64,000 nucleotides of DNA from Dipylidium caninum (Eukaryota; Platyhelminthes; Cestoda; Cyclophyllidea; Dipylidiidae). The notes beneath the pieces were generated by a model. That model did no database searches and was not told the origin of the DNA. It saw only the letters and a program-made list of their open reading frames with translations. Both the position numbers and the translations under genes were made by a program. The DNA lies in NCBI GenBank assembly GCA_017562135.1, contig QEYB01001053.1, forward strand, positions 248,001 through 312,000. The letters are read 5' to 3'. Each line of letters opens with the position of its first letter. Position 1 is the first letter of the stretch. Positions 24,863-36,466 of this stretch are shown in pieces.

Positions 24863-27800
24863 TGGAGCCACCGCGAGACGCGGGATGACGCTGTCCGCCC
24901 CTTCGGACGTGGAGCTGGTCGGCGGGGCGGCGGGGCGGCGGGGGGGCTGCGTAGGACGCCTCGTCTTTATCCCTCCGCGCGCATCTATTTGGGGCCGGTC
25001 ACGCCGAGGCCACGCGCCCGGTGATCGCGATGGCAGTGACAGCGCCTGCGGCGTCGCATGTGACAGTTGAAGGCATCAGGCGGCCTGGTGGTGCACTTTC
25101 CCGCGGGGTTAATGACGTGCTTACGCGAAATTTGCTTTTAATCGGACCCTTTTCCGTCCGCGGAGGGGCGTGGAATGGCGCAGAGGCGGCTCGACTGCAG
25201 TCCGAGAGGGCGGCTTTCTCGCCCGACAGGTCCGATCGCCGTCTCCTCGTGTGTGGGACGCGGGCTGGGAGCAGGGGGGTGGGTGAACAAGTCGCCACTC
25301 CGTTTGTCCGACGCACCGCCGGCGGTGGAGCCTTTTCGGGCGCCTCGGGTGAGGGGAATTGCAGCGAACAAGGGCATCTCCTTTGGGAACGAGGCGGATC
25401 GGAGTTCAGGGGGGCTTTCCGCGCCTCCGAATCCACGGAATACGCGGATTTGGCTGGGGGGGGACGCGTGAGAACCTCGCGCTGCGGTGCTGTCGAAGCA
25501 CTCGGCACAGCGCGAGGCGCCGCAGACAAGCGCAGAGCGTCCGGCCGACGGAAGAGGGAAGCGGACCGGCCTTCGATAGTCATCGGGCGCCTTTGTGCCG
25601 GTGAAGCTCTTCGCCTCTCGCACTCGTCCGCCGGTCTCGGGAGCCGCTCCACACAAGGTCGGGCGGTTAGGAGGCGCTCGCAGGCGCCGAGAGACGTCGG
25701 AGGGGCGGGGCCGCATCGCCCCGCCAAGGGACACGATAAGCGGACGGCCTTCCTCTCCGCCAGATCTTCGGAGCGGAGGGGAAAACGCGCCGAGTCAGTG
25801 TTTCGCGTGTGTATGAGTGTGTTATCGCCTTCACCTCGGCTCGACGGCCACGTGGACGACACCAAGTTATGCCAGCTGCACGCAACCGGAGCCCAAAAGA
25901 AAAAAAATACTCGGCAATTTCGACGGCAGCGGAGGGGATTTCGCCCCGCCCGACCCCGCGCGCCGCCACGGTCGGACAGGTGGTTGACCGGCGGGATGGT
26001 CGGACGACGGCTGCGTGGCCGATCGCCTATCAAAGGGGTGGCGAGGAGCTCCACCGCGGGGAGGAGAGCGCCGAGCGGGGCGGGGCGGGCGGAGCGAGGC
26101 ACTGAAGTCTCCGTGCAACTGTTCTGTTTCCGCTCTCCCACCGTTTTTTCTCCTCCTTCGATTTACCTTTTCCACGCTGCCCTCGTCCGCTCCCGCCTGT
26201 TCGTCCTCTCCTCCCTCCCTCCGTCCGTCGCCCGCCCGCCCGCCCTCGCCCGTGTGCACGTGCCTCTGTGATAAAGTGAAGACGCAACTGGTGCAGGCAC
26301 GGGCAGAAAGCCACTCCATCGCACCGGCGCAGTCGCCTCCGCTCGAGGTGCCTCCCCCGTGCCCTGCTGCCTCCCTTCCCTTCCGTTTCGTCCCGCTGCC
26401 CGCGCCCCGCCGCCCCGAGCCGCCCGTCCACCGGGCCAGCGCGGTGCCCGGGGGAACAGCGCCGAAGACGACGACGGCGACGACAGGCAAAAATTTCCGC
26501 CGCAAACAGCTGACGCCTGGGAGTGGAGGCGAATGAAAGCGGTGGAAGACGACGGAGTCGGAGAACCGGAGGAAGAAAAGGAGGAGGAGGAGGAGGGAGA
26601 GGAGGCGAAGAAGAAGGAAGGAGAAGAGAGGGAAAAATCCACTTTGCGCAGGTCGGGCCGGGGTGGAGGCGGGCAGAGGAACACAAAAAAAACCCAGCGA
26701 GCGGGTGAACCGACGACGGAGGCGGCGGCGGTGGAGGCGGAGGAGTGCGAGACCAGAAATGCGAGGCAAATTTCCACCGTGGTGATTAATTTGCCAACCC
26801 TCGCGAGAGAAACTTAAGTGTGTAGCCGGGGAAAGTGCACCTCCGAGACACACACGTGCGGCACACACTCCCGATGCACCTGACCCGCGGGGCCAACCGC
26901 TCGGGGTGGGGGACGCGGCCGGCCCCAAGGGGAGGGGGGGCGAGTGGGGAGCCCAAATCCGCCGCGCCCTCCCTTCCCCTCCTCCCCCCCCCTCCCGCGA
27001 CTGCACCGGACGAGGCCGAGGGCGAAGCAGCCACCTCCTGCGCCCTCGTCTCCCCTTCGGCCGAGCTCCCGTCCGCCTCCGCCTCCTCCGCCTGTCTCGG
27101 CATTTGACAACGGTGACCGCGGAGCAGAGGCGAGCTCGTCTCCGGCGCTGAACGTCAAGGCGGGGCGATTTCCGCGGGTGAAACATGGGAAGGTGTTTGT
27201 TTTCCCGCCGAATGGGGGAGCCCGCTCTGGTCTCCGGGGTGCCGAGGGCCACGGGCAAGGCGAAGACGCGTGCCGCGGCCAACCAGACTCGCAAAGAGGC
27301 ATGTCCGCGGGTGGACACGGGGTGAAAAGACGCTTGAAATTGACGAAAAGGCCCACAGGGGGTGGCGCGGGGGCTGCTGGTTTCACTGAGGCCGTCAACT
27401 TCCCGAAAGGTCGAAGCCTCTGCCCTCTTCCCACGGGCTTCCACAAAGTCGTGCAAGTCTGCTCGAGTGGAGAGAAGGCGTCGCGACGTGGGGATATGAA
27501 GCCTCCCAGGCGGGCGGGGCAGAGGGGGCGAAGGGGGGGGGCGCGCATACTTCGACCGACTATAGCGGCGAGAAGACGCCGTTTGCGAAGTCAAAATCGC
27601 TGCCCGCGTCAGCGATTTAAGCGCTGCAATCCTGTGGACAGTCCAGATTCGCCCCTAACCGGGCTGGTCGCGGGTCTCCGCCTGGCGTCTCCTCCTCCCG
27701 GCAGATGGCGACGATGGACAAACATCTCGCAGGATTCGCGAGGGCAGACTTCTGCCCGCGAAAGCGAAGGACTCCGAAACTCCTCGAAGGTCGAGGGGAG

Positions 27801-28762
27801 GCTGTCAAGCGGCACCTGGCGCAGTTGTGGCCGCGTGGACGAAGCTGTGGCCGAATGAGTGTCGTGGAGGGGCTCGGGCGCTGGAAGGAGGCGTTGGGAT
27901 CACGACAGGCGGAGGGGATGAGGAGACGAAATAGGAAAGGTGAAGGGGGAAGGAGAACTCCGACTCGGGTCGCGTCGGGTCGGGTCGAGTAAAGGGCGTC
28001 CGCCTGCACGGACGCCGAAGAGTTGAATGAGGCGGCGTGCCGGTCGGTCTCGAGGCGAAGCGACGTCGAATTGGTGTCGCGCATTTGAAGTGGTTGGGGG
28101 GGGGGAAGGAGGGGGACAGTCGGAGCGCGGCCGGTCCTTCCGATCGACGTCCGCGTCGCGTCCGCGTCCGCGGTGGACGTGGAAGGGTCCGACCGCCGGA
28201 CCAAAGTGGCAGTCGCGCTGTCGGCCTTGTGAATCTGTCCGCGGCAATCTGGACGGCCGTCGCACAAGCAGGGACTGCTGCGACGTCAGGGGGTTCGCGA
28301 AGCCAAAAACTCCTCCGCGGCGGTGGCATGCGTTCGCCGAGGTCGGGCGGTGGCGTCTGTGTCGCAGACATGCTCGCCGCCAAACTCGGCGTCGCGAGGT
28401 GGCCCCGGACGCGTCCTGAGACCGACGGGCCGCACCTCGCGGCGGCGCTGGCGGTGCAGGCGGCGGGAGGCGCGGACTTGTCGCGGACGGGGCTGCGGCC
28501 GAGGGGACAAAAATTTTTGTCCGCATGTTTGCGTTGCACCCCTTCAATGGATCAGACCTGCACAATTCTGTCCGTCGTGCTTGTTTATTCCGCAAAAAAA
28601 AGACAACTCAACACATTTTCTGTTCCCACGCCACCGCCACCGCCACGCCACCCGCCTCCCCCTCGCCCGACAAGCGCGAGTAGATGCAACACAATAACAA
28701 CGACAGCCTCGGTCCCGCATCTCGGGAAGCCGGTGGGGGGGGGGGGACCGGGGGGGGCGGGG

Positions 28763-28787
28763 GCGAGCGAGCGAGCGAGCGAGCGTG
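28763..28787. repeat. (GCGA)n microsatellite
   Basis: Six near-perfect GCGA units in succession inside the GC-rich intergenic region. Confidence 0.8.
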
Positions 28788-28893
28788 GGAGCAGTTAACA
28801 AGTTTTGCTCCGACTTGGAGCCTTTTGATTAATTCGAGCAGCCAATGAAAGTCTGGTCGGACATTTATCACACCTCGCGATCTTTTGCCGACG

Positions 28894-28952
28894 TTTCTTC
28901 CTCGTCCTCGTCCTCGTCCACGTCCTCGTCCACGTCCTCCTCCTTCTCCGCC
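28894..28952. repeat. CTCGTC/CACGTC imperfect hexamer repeat
   Basis: Alternating TCCTCG and TCCACG hexamers form an imperfect short tandem array, ending in CTC-rich sequence. Confidence 0.65.
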
Positions 28953-31900
28953 TACGCCTCCGCCTCTCGCCCTTTACTGCCTTTTCGGATGTTTATCGGG
29001 GGCAACGGACACAGTGGCAGCGTCGATCGGAGGCCTGTGGAGAAGGCGGCCGATGGCGGAGACGCAGGCAGCCGCGTTATTAGGCCGGAGAAGAAGGCGA
29101 GGCGTGTCCGAAAGTGTCAAGCCTTTATGGGCATCATATTTCAGCCGCCCTCGCCGATGTGCCCACGGCAATAAGGGGGCGCGGTGGGCGCGGCGGGGCA
29201 TAAAGGAGGCGGGACGCGGAGTCACGACTGTCGGGGCTGGCGACTTGTCTCGTCTCGGTGGGGAGGTGGGGGGCGAGGTGGGGGGCGGGGGGCGGGGGGG
29301 CGGAAGGCGATGATTTGCCGTGCCTTCAGCGTCACTCCATCTGCCCGCGCCTGACCGACCGCCCTGTCAGTTATTGCTCCCCGGCGGCGGCGGCGGTGGC
29401 GGGCTGCGGCGCAGAGGCCTGACGTCCACGCCGCTGGTGACGGCCTCCAAGGGGCCCGCTTCAATCTCGTCGGTCCGACAGGCAGTCGGGACGGGCCGGC
29501 TCTGCCCGGCAGGGCGGCTTCCCGCCGGTGGCCGCTTGGCGAGCGCAGGAGGCCCCGAGCGTCCGTCGCAGTGCTCGGCCAACGTCGCCCGCCCGGCGAG
29601 GGTGGAGGAGGATGGAGGAGGAAGCGAGTTCAACCCCGTTGAGGCCGCCGCAGCGCGGGAAATCCCCGCCCGACAGGCGGACAGACGACTCGCGCGGGGT
29701 GCCCAAGTTGGCGAGCTCCTCGGGAGTCGCCTTCGTCCGCCTCGTCCGCGCCGCGTCGATCGATGGCCACCGAGGGGCGTGGGGCCGTCTGGCGGCTGGG
29801 GAGAAAATTTATCTGCGCCAGGAGCTCGATTGTCTTCTCCGCCGTCTGGGCGCGGAGGACGGACGGGCGGAGGGACGGACGGCGCGAGGCGGGGCTGGGC
29901 GCGATGCGCACTGTCAGATGCACCTTGGAGACGCGGGTGTGCGTCACGTCGATTCCGGCACAGTTGGTCGCCGCGGCCGCGGCCAGGGAAGGCAGAGGCA
30001 GCCGAGGGGAAGCGAAGCCGAGCGGAGCGGCAAGGGGCGTGGGGGCGGCTGCGCCTTAAAATGACAAAAAACAGCTGACTAGGGTCATTTAAATGGTTCG
30101 TGGGAGATTTATGATGTTTTGCGGTCTGAATGGCTCCTGCTGCGTGTGTGTGTTTGCCTCGCCGCCGCTGGCGTTGCGCCCCAGTGCCGAGTCGGAACTG
30201 GGCAAATCGCCACTCGCGGGGCGCAGCGATGCGAGACTCAACGAGGACGCCGGCTCGAATCGACTTCATTTGGGGGCGTCGGCGCACCCTCGCACGCCCG
30301 CTTGGTGGAGCGCGCCTCCCGGCGTCGAGGGAGGCGATTTTCCCGCCCTCCTCGCCGGGCGACGGAGTCTGCGCCCGTCAGGCCGCTGTCTGCGGGCGCT
30401 GCGAGGCCTGGACGCTCATCGGCCGGCAGGCGGGCCGAAGGGGCCAGGAAAGCCCCCAGGGCCGCCTCCGCCTCCGCCCGCGCTCCCCCCCCTCCTCTCG
30501 GCCCGAGGGACTGGAGTTTCCGTGCGGTGCCGCCTGTATCGGCCGCCGCCCGATTTGTTTGTTCGGACAGGGGAAGAGCACAGCGTCGTGAGTCAAATTT
30601 CGGCCGCGAGAGCGGCATTTCCTCCAACAGAAGAGACACAAATCGGTTGCGTCGAGAGTCGCTGGTCAAAGAGACTGTGCTTTTCGGGGGGGGGGGGTGC
30701 GGGCGGACTCCAAACGCGCGCCTCCGCCCGCGCCAGACGACGCGAGTCCGCAGATCGTCCGAGCCACCGCCTTCGGCCCCGAGGCGCTTCGGACGCTCAA
30801 ACGCAGACAGCGAATCATTCGGCCAGGAGAACATGCGGACCCGCCGCAACGAGGGTGAAACTCGCCTCCAGCGAGAAAGCCGAGGCTGTGGACGGGACGC
30901 GGAGGTGGTGGAGGTGGGGTGGGGTGGGGTGGGGGGAATTGGCCCCCTCGGCGGCGCGACAGGCCCGCAGCCTTCGGCGCGACGACCATTAGCTTCGGTT
31001 CGGTTTGTACTGTCCAAATAAAAGCGAACCACTGTGGCCACGGCTATTTATCACTGAGACGCAGAAATTCCCGCGATTCCACAAGCCCAGCGGCCGAGTG
31101 CGAAGTTCGCTTCCACCGTCGCGGTGCGCGAGTGCATCCGCAGAATGCGGCGACACTCGAGTCTGTCGCCGGGACGGGGCAGACCGGCGCGGGGGTGCGG
31201 GGAGGGCGGGGGGGCGGTGGGGGAGGGGGAGGAGGAGGAGGAGGAGGAGGCGGAGGAAAGCATTTTCGGGGCACGTGGGAGTCCCGACAAATTACTGTCC
31301 CATCCGCACGGAAAACGCGGGTAGGTGCGCGATGACGAGGCTGAAGAGGACGACGCAATGTCTTGCGTGTGTTCGAAAGAGGCGCGGAGTCTCGAAGCCT
31401 TTTGGATTAATCCGCCAGCGATGGCCGTCGCGATGGTCAATCGCCGGAAAAACAACCTTTCTTCGTCGCTGGTCCCCCACGCTTTCCACTCCGTCGAGGA
31501 GCCGCAGGACTGCGGAAAGTGGGTGGCGCCGCAATCGCAGCAGCGACGCCAGGCTCCAGGAGAGCAAACAGGCCTTTCTCCATCTCACCGGGGTGGAAAT
31601 AAAGTCCATCCGAGGCTTTTTTTTCGATCCACGCGTGCGACGCCGCCCGCCGCCGCCCTCGCGGAGCCACTCGAGGCGGGGCGGGGCTGGGCGGGGGGGA
31701 GCGGGACGAGAGCCCCCGCCACCCGATTCGGGAGCGCAGAGCGCAGAGCGCAGAGCGCCGAGGCGTGGTCGGGCGAGGTCAGGCCGCGGCTACCGCCGTG
31801 GGACACGTGCGCCGTCAGGACAGAGACGGTGACCACGCGCGCATGGCGCCGGCAGCCTTCATCACCCGAGAGCCACGAGAGACAGCTCGGCGACTGCAGA

Positions 31901-32526
31901 CCCGTGCTGACCTCCGCGAAGCGGGGGGCGAACGCGCGGCTGCCAGAGTTAGAGAGAAAGGAGAAAGGTGAAAAAGGGGAGGGCGAGAGTGAGGGAGGCG
32001 GTGGAGCAGGTCTGCCAGACCGCGTTGGGGGGAGGTGGACAACCCTCTCCACGGCCTTCCTCCGTGGCGGCTCCCCCGCGCGGCCCACTTCCACGCCGGC
32101 AAGTCCCCCAGTCACGCCAGATCCACCGAAAACCTTCCGGAATGCTCCTCGGCGGGCGAGGCGCCCCGCGGGGGTCCCCTCGGCCAAGCGCCGCCTGTCC
32201 ACCGCGTCGTGAGGCGCTCAAATGCCACCGCGGCGTCCGCCTCCTCCTCCCACGGCGGCGTGAATCCCGCCCCGCCACCCGCCCAAAATTTCGGCCAGCC
32301 CGGCGTAAAGACAAAAGTCAGGCGGTGGAAAGAACGGAAATGTAAAATTGTCTCATCGGTAAATGAATACAGACAAGGTATTTTGAAGCCTCGGCACACG
32401 AGGGGGCGCCGGCGTCGCCCCTCCGCCCGGGCGGGACGGCGCGAACCGAAACAAAAGCGTCGTCTGGACGGGAGAAAATGAGGCGGTGGGAACAGAAGGG
32501 TGGAGGTGGTGGAGAGCCGCGGAGCC

Positions 32527-34661
32527 TCAGCGCCCCTCGGCGGAGTCGAAGCCGACCTCCTCGTAGTCGAGTTCGAGCGCCGCGAGGTCCTGACGCGCCG
32601 TCACGAAGGTGTCCTCCTCCATGCCCTCGCCCACGTACCAGTGGACGAAGGCGTGCTTCTTGAACATGAGGTCGAACTTCCTGTCGATGCGGACGAAGGC
32701 CTCGCCGAGGGCCGTGGTGTTGGCGAGCATGCAGCACGTCCGCATGACGCGGGCGAGGTCGCCGCCGGGCACCGTGGCGGTCGGTTGGCCGTTGATGTCC
32801 ACTTTGAAGCCGGTGGGACTCCAGTCGACGAAGTGGATCGAGTTGGCCCGCTTGATCGCCGCGGTGGCCGAGTTGACGCTGGCCGGGTCGACGTCGCCGC
32901 GGTAGAGCAGGCAGACGGCCATGTACTTGCCCCGCCGCGGGTCGATCTTCACGAAGGAGTTGGCCGGCTCGAAGCAGGCCTTGGTGATCTGGTCGGTCGA
33001 GTTGGTCTCGTGGGAGGCGCGTTCCGCGGCGACGATCGGCGCGAAGGCGATCAGGGGGAAGTGGATCCGCGGGTAGGGCACGAGGTTGGTCTGGAACTCC
33101 GTCAGGTCGCCGTTCAACTGGCCCTCGAAGCGCAGGGCCGCGGTCAGCGAGGAGATGATCTGCGCGAGGATGCGGTTGATGTTGGTGAAGGTGGGCCGAC
33201 GAATGTCGAGGTTGCGGCGGCAGATGTCCCACACCGCCTCGTTGTCCATGAGGAAGCAGACCTCGGAGTGCTCGATGCACGCGTGGGTGGTGAGCACCGC
33301 GTTGTAGGGCTCGACGACGGCCGAGGCGAGGCGGGGCGCGGGGTAGACGCACAACTCGATTTTCGTCCGCTTGCGGTAGTCCTCGGAGAGGCGTTCCACG
33401 AGGAGGGAGCAAAACCCCGAGCCGGAGCCACCGCCGAGGGAGTGGAAGATGAGGAAGCCCTGGAACATGTGGCACGTGTCGGCGATCTTGCGCACCTGGT
33501 TGAGCGCCGTGCTGACGAGCAACTCGCCGACGGTGGTAGCCGCGCGCGAAGTTGTTCGCCGCATCCTCCTTCCCTGTGATCAGGTTGTCGGGGTGGAAGA
33601 GTTGGCGGTAGTAGCCCGCGCGGACCTCGTCTGGAGCGCGAGAAACGGGCGGATGAGACGGAGGCCTCCACAGCGTGAAAATAATCTGAATTATCGCTCC
33701 GAGACGGTGAGGCGGGGTGTTTCACGGCGTTGTTCGCCCACCTCCGTCAGCGCGGAGTCTCCAAGCGACGGGGGCCGAAAAAGCAGCCGACGTCGACGAA
33801 GATGGAAGCCGCGAGCCGCCCCGCGCTCGTTCCTACCCTTGACAGGGCCGGAGGCCTCAACACTTCGCGACGTCTCGCCGCTGTCCGATCTCGGGAGAGG
33901 CGGGGCGGCCGCCCGGCCTCCGTCCCGACCAGTCCCGCCGCCTTCTCGCGTCCCAGAGGCATTTCTAGACTCTGCACTGCTACTACAGGTTAAAAGGGCC
34001 CCGGACGATCCGCGGAGTGAAGGCGGAGCATGTCCGATCGCCCAACTCACCGACCACCGTGGGTTCCAGGTCAATGAAAATGCTGCGAGGGACGAATTTG
34101 CCGTGCGCGGTGTCGTTGTAGAAGGTGAGGAAGGAGCCGTCCGCGGGCTCGTAGCCGTCGTAGTAGAAGCCGTCCGGTCGGATGCCGTGTTCCAGGCCGA
34201 AGAGCTCCCAACAGGCGTTCCCGATCTGCACCCCCGCCTGTCCAATATGGATGCAAATCACCTCTCGCACCGCGCTCTGAAAAACCCGCCGCGCACGTCA
34301 GCCAATCAGATGAGAGGAAGGGGACAACTCGGCTTTCGCCCCCCCGGTCGCCCTAGCATCGTCTTGAGTTGTGCGTTTAAGTCAGTCTTAACTTTTGCAG
34401 GATATACTACTGAGTACATGCTACTGAAGCGGCTTTTAATCAGAGTGAACCAGTCGAACGCTCTGATTGGCTAACGCGTGTTGCGTCGATTTGGGGCCCA
34501 CAGGAGCCGGAAGGACCAGCAGACGACGTCTTTAGCCGCGAATGCAGTCGAGGGACAAGGAGGAGGCTGAGAGTGACCAACCGTGAGGGTGGGCGAGGCG
34601 TCAAGGGGGGAGTGGGGCGGGGAGGGAGGAAAGGAGAGATCGAGTTACTCACTTTGGCCAT
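32527..34661 (-). CDS. Divergent alpha-tubulin with an apparent single-base frameshift
   Basis: Alpha-tubulin pairs with beta-tubulin to build microtubules. Exons on the minus strand: 34661-34653 (ATG GCC AAA, then GTGAGT), 34276-34051, 33630-32527. Phases agree (0, then 1). The protein starts [20 protein letters not shown], includes [76 protein letters not shown] (with the catalytic Glu), [15 protein letters not shown] and WYVGEGMEE, in the alpha-tubulin order. Near 33535 the frame slips by one base between ARGY and TVGELL; canonical tubulins read ARGHYT here, so two bases may be missing or one extra. Divergences: a shortened loop with no K40 equivalent, GGGSGSG in place of the usual GGGTGSG, and an end at SAEGR without the acidic EEY tail. 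It may be a specialised isotype, a decaying copy, or a good gene with an assembly error. Confidence 0.88.
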
Positions 34662-36466
34662 GCCAAACCCTGCCGTCGCGCCGCAGATGTCAAGCCGACG
34701 ATCCGCCGATCGCCATTTAATCGATCCGCCCGCGGACGCCGCGTGTCGTGCACGTGAAGCCCGGTGGGTGGCGGGGCCAGCACTGCGGCCGGGGGACGCG
34801 TCCGCTCCGCTGACAGCGGCACGCTCCGTCGTCTACTGCGACCGCGGAGGTGGGCGAGGCCGGTGCGGCCACAGACCGAGTCAAAAGTGTCCACCGTGTC
34901 TTCCCATCGGAGTAAGAGAGACGAAGACCACAGAGTATTTGCGGCCGAGGGCGACGCGACTAGTGCGGGGCGCATGAACAGTCGAGAGCTGTCCGAAGCC
35001 GGAGTGTCTCTTCGCCAACTGTGCCACAGCAACCGTCTCCCAGTCTCCCGGAAGCTGGAGCTACTGGCCGCTGAAAGTGATGGACTTCGTCTCTCCTCGA
35101 CTCATCGCATTGGCCTTCGTCGAAGGTGAAACACCACGAAACGAGGGTAATAGGACCATTTGGAGACGCTTTGTCATCAGATCCGGCGCAAATTAGACGT
35201 TGAGAGAACTGTATCGCGTCAAAACATTGCTCGTCCAATTCCTTCAAATGGTGGACGTTCCCCTGTCAGATCTGCCAACGACCGAGTCGTCCGTCCAGTG
35301 CAGAACTCGCTTCCACTGTCGACCGGACAACCGGCGTTGGTGGGAGGAGAAGGCCTCGCACGCCCCTCACACTCCGTTCTGGCCGAGCAGCGAAGGCCGC
35401 TCGAGGCATTTGGGGAGAATGACGCTCAGTCACCTTGTCCGAGTGACAAGTTGGCCTGCGGAATTCGGTGTTCGGGCACCACGAGGAGGAAAGTCAACCG
35501 CAAAACCGGCCAAATGCCTGTCAAAGGACCGCTGAGCCGAGGAAGATGGAGGCGGCAGACGAGGCCCGAGTTTCACAGGGTGTCGGCGTAAGAGAGCGGT
35601 GCAACGGACGGAATACACGACAAGTCGATCCGTCCACGCCACCGGACTGGTGCAGTTGGCATTCCTTCACACAATGCGCCCACGGACAAGGTCGCTGTGG
35701 CCTGTCCACTGGACTCCGGTGTCTCCGCCGTCGGGAGGCCAGTTGCGCCGGCGATAAGCAGCGTCCCCGTGTCCCGCAAGCAGTCGCGGGTTAGGAGAGG
35801 CGAAGTCCCCTTTTCAGACAGATATGGCCGACGAGGAAACACTCCCTCGGTCCAAAATTGCACGCCGAGGTGTCACGCTTGGCCGGCGACCTAATTCAAG
35901 GTCACCCCCGGTCGAGCGACGACAGCCCAGCAACAGAGCATCACCACGGCGCCGCGATGCCACGTGGGCACGGACGGCGGAGGACGCTGGGGTTTGCACC
36001 CGCCGTCCGAAATATGCCACCGTTGGGGCATCGAAACCGAGGGGAATGCACGAAGGGAGTTGTTATGTGACAACAAATCGCTCTCCTCATGCCCGCGTTG
36101 CAGCATTCGCCTCGCCGGGACGAGGACGACTTAAATTCCGGCGTGCCTTCCACTCGAAAACACCAAATCAACATCGATGACGGGTATTTGCCTTTTTAGC
36201 CTAATCATGCGTCCAAATGTACACCCGCCAGACGAAGAAAAAATGAGATAGAGAGAGGCGTTAACTGAGGACAATCACACCTTTAGACAAATAAATCATT
36301 AGAAATTCAGCCATTCTTAGCAGAAAACAGATAATAAGGTGCATAGAGGAGGTTGAGGAGGAGGGAAGAATCAAAGTGTCCTGAGCGCAGAGCAGTCGGC
36401 GTCTCCCCGACTCCGTCGCAGTCGCTGCGTTGTTGGGAGCGGCGTCCCGAGGCTGCGCAGGAGTGA
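34662..36466. other. Intergenic DNA between alpha-tubulin and CIAO2B
   Basis: Should include the tubulin promoter and the CIAO2B 3' untranslated region. No domain-bearing open frame, RNA gene or clear repeat was seen. GC content falls from left to right, marking the transition into the lower-GC block that holds CIAO2B, eIF3L and SAP18. Confidence 0.5.

Larger units (their letters stand above)
24863..32526. other. Long very GC-rich intergenic region, no gene recognised
   Basis: About 7.7 kb between the Iroquois polyadenylation signal and the tubulin stop codon. It is extremely GC-rich with strong strand asymmetry: purine-rich blocks near 26520-26660, pyrimidine-rich blocks near 26110-26260, G-runs near 28730-28760 and 30910-30945, and C/G-rich simple repeats. 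Long open frames occur on both strands (for example 25867-27594 on the minus strand), but they encode Arg/Pro/Ser/Gly-rich peptides without recognisable domains and shadow each other, so I treat them as chance ORFs. The region could carry regulatory elements of the neighbouring homeobox gene; nothing in the sequence alone proves it. Confidence 0.5.

Noticed and set aside
25867..27594. 575-codon minus-strand open frame
   Set aside because: Lies in extremely GC-rich DNA, overlaps other long frames in several registers, encodes Arg/Pro/Ser-rich low-complexity peptide and shows no domain. Treated as a chance frame.
32318..33475. 385-codon minus-strand frame and the long plus-strand frame at 32500-33579
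   Set aside because: Both are shadows of the alpha-tubulin exon in other frames; GC-rich third positions make them open.
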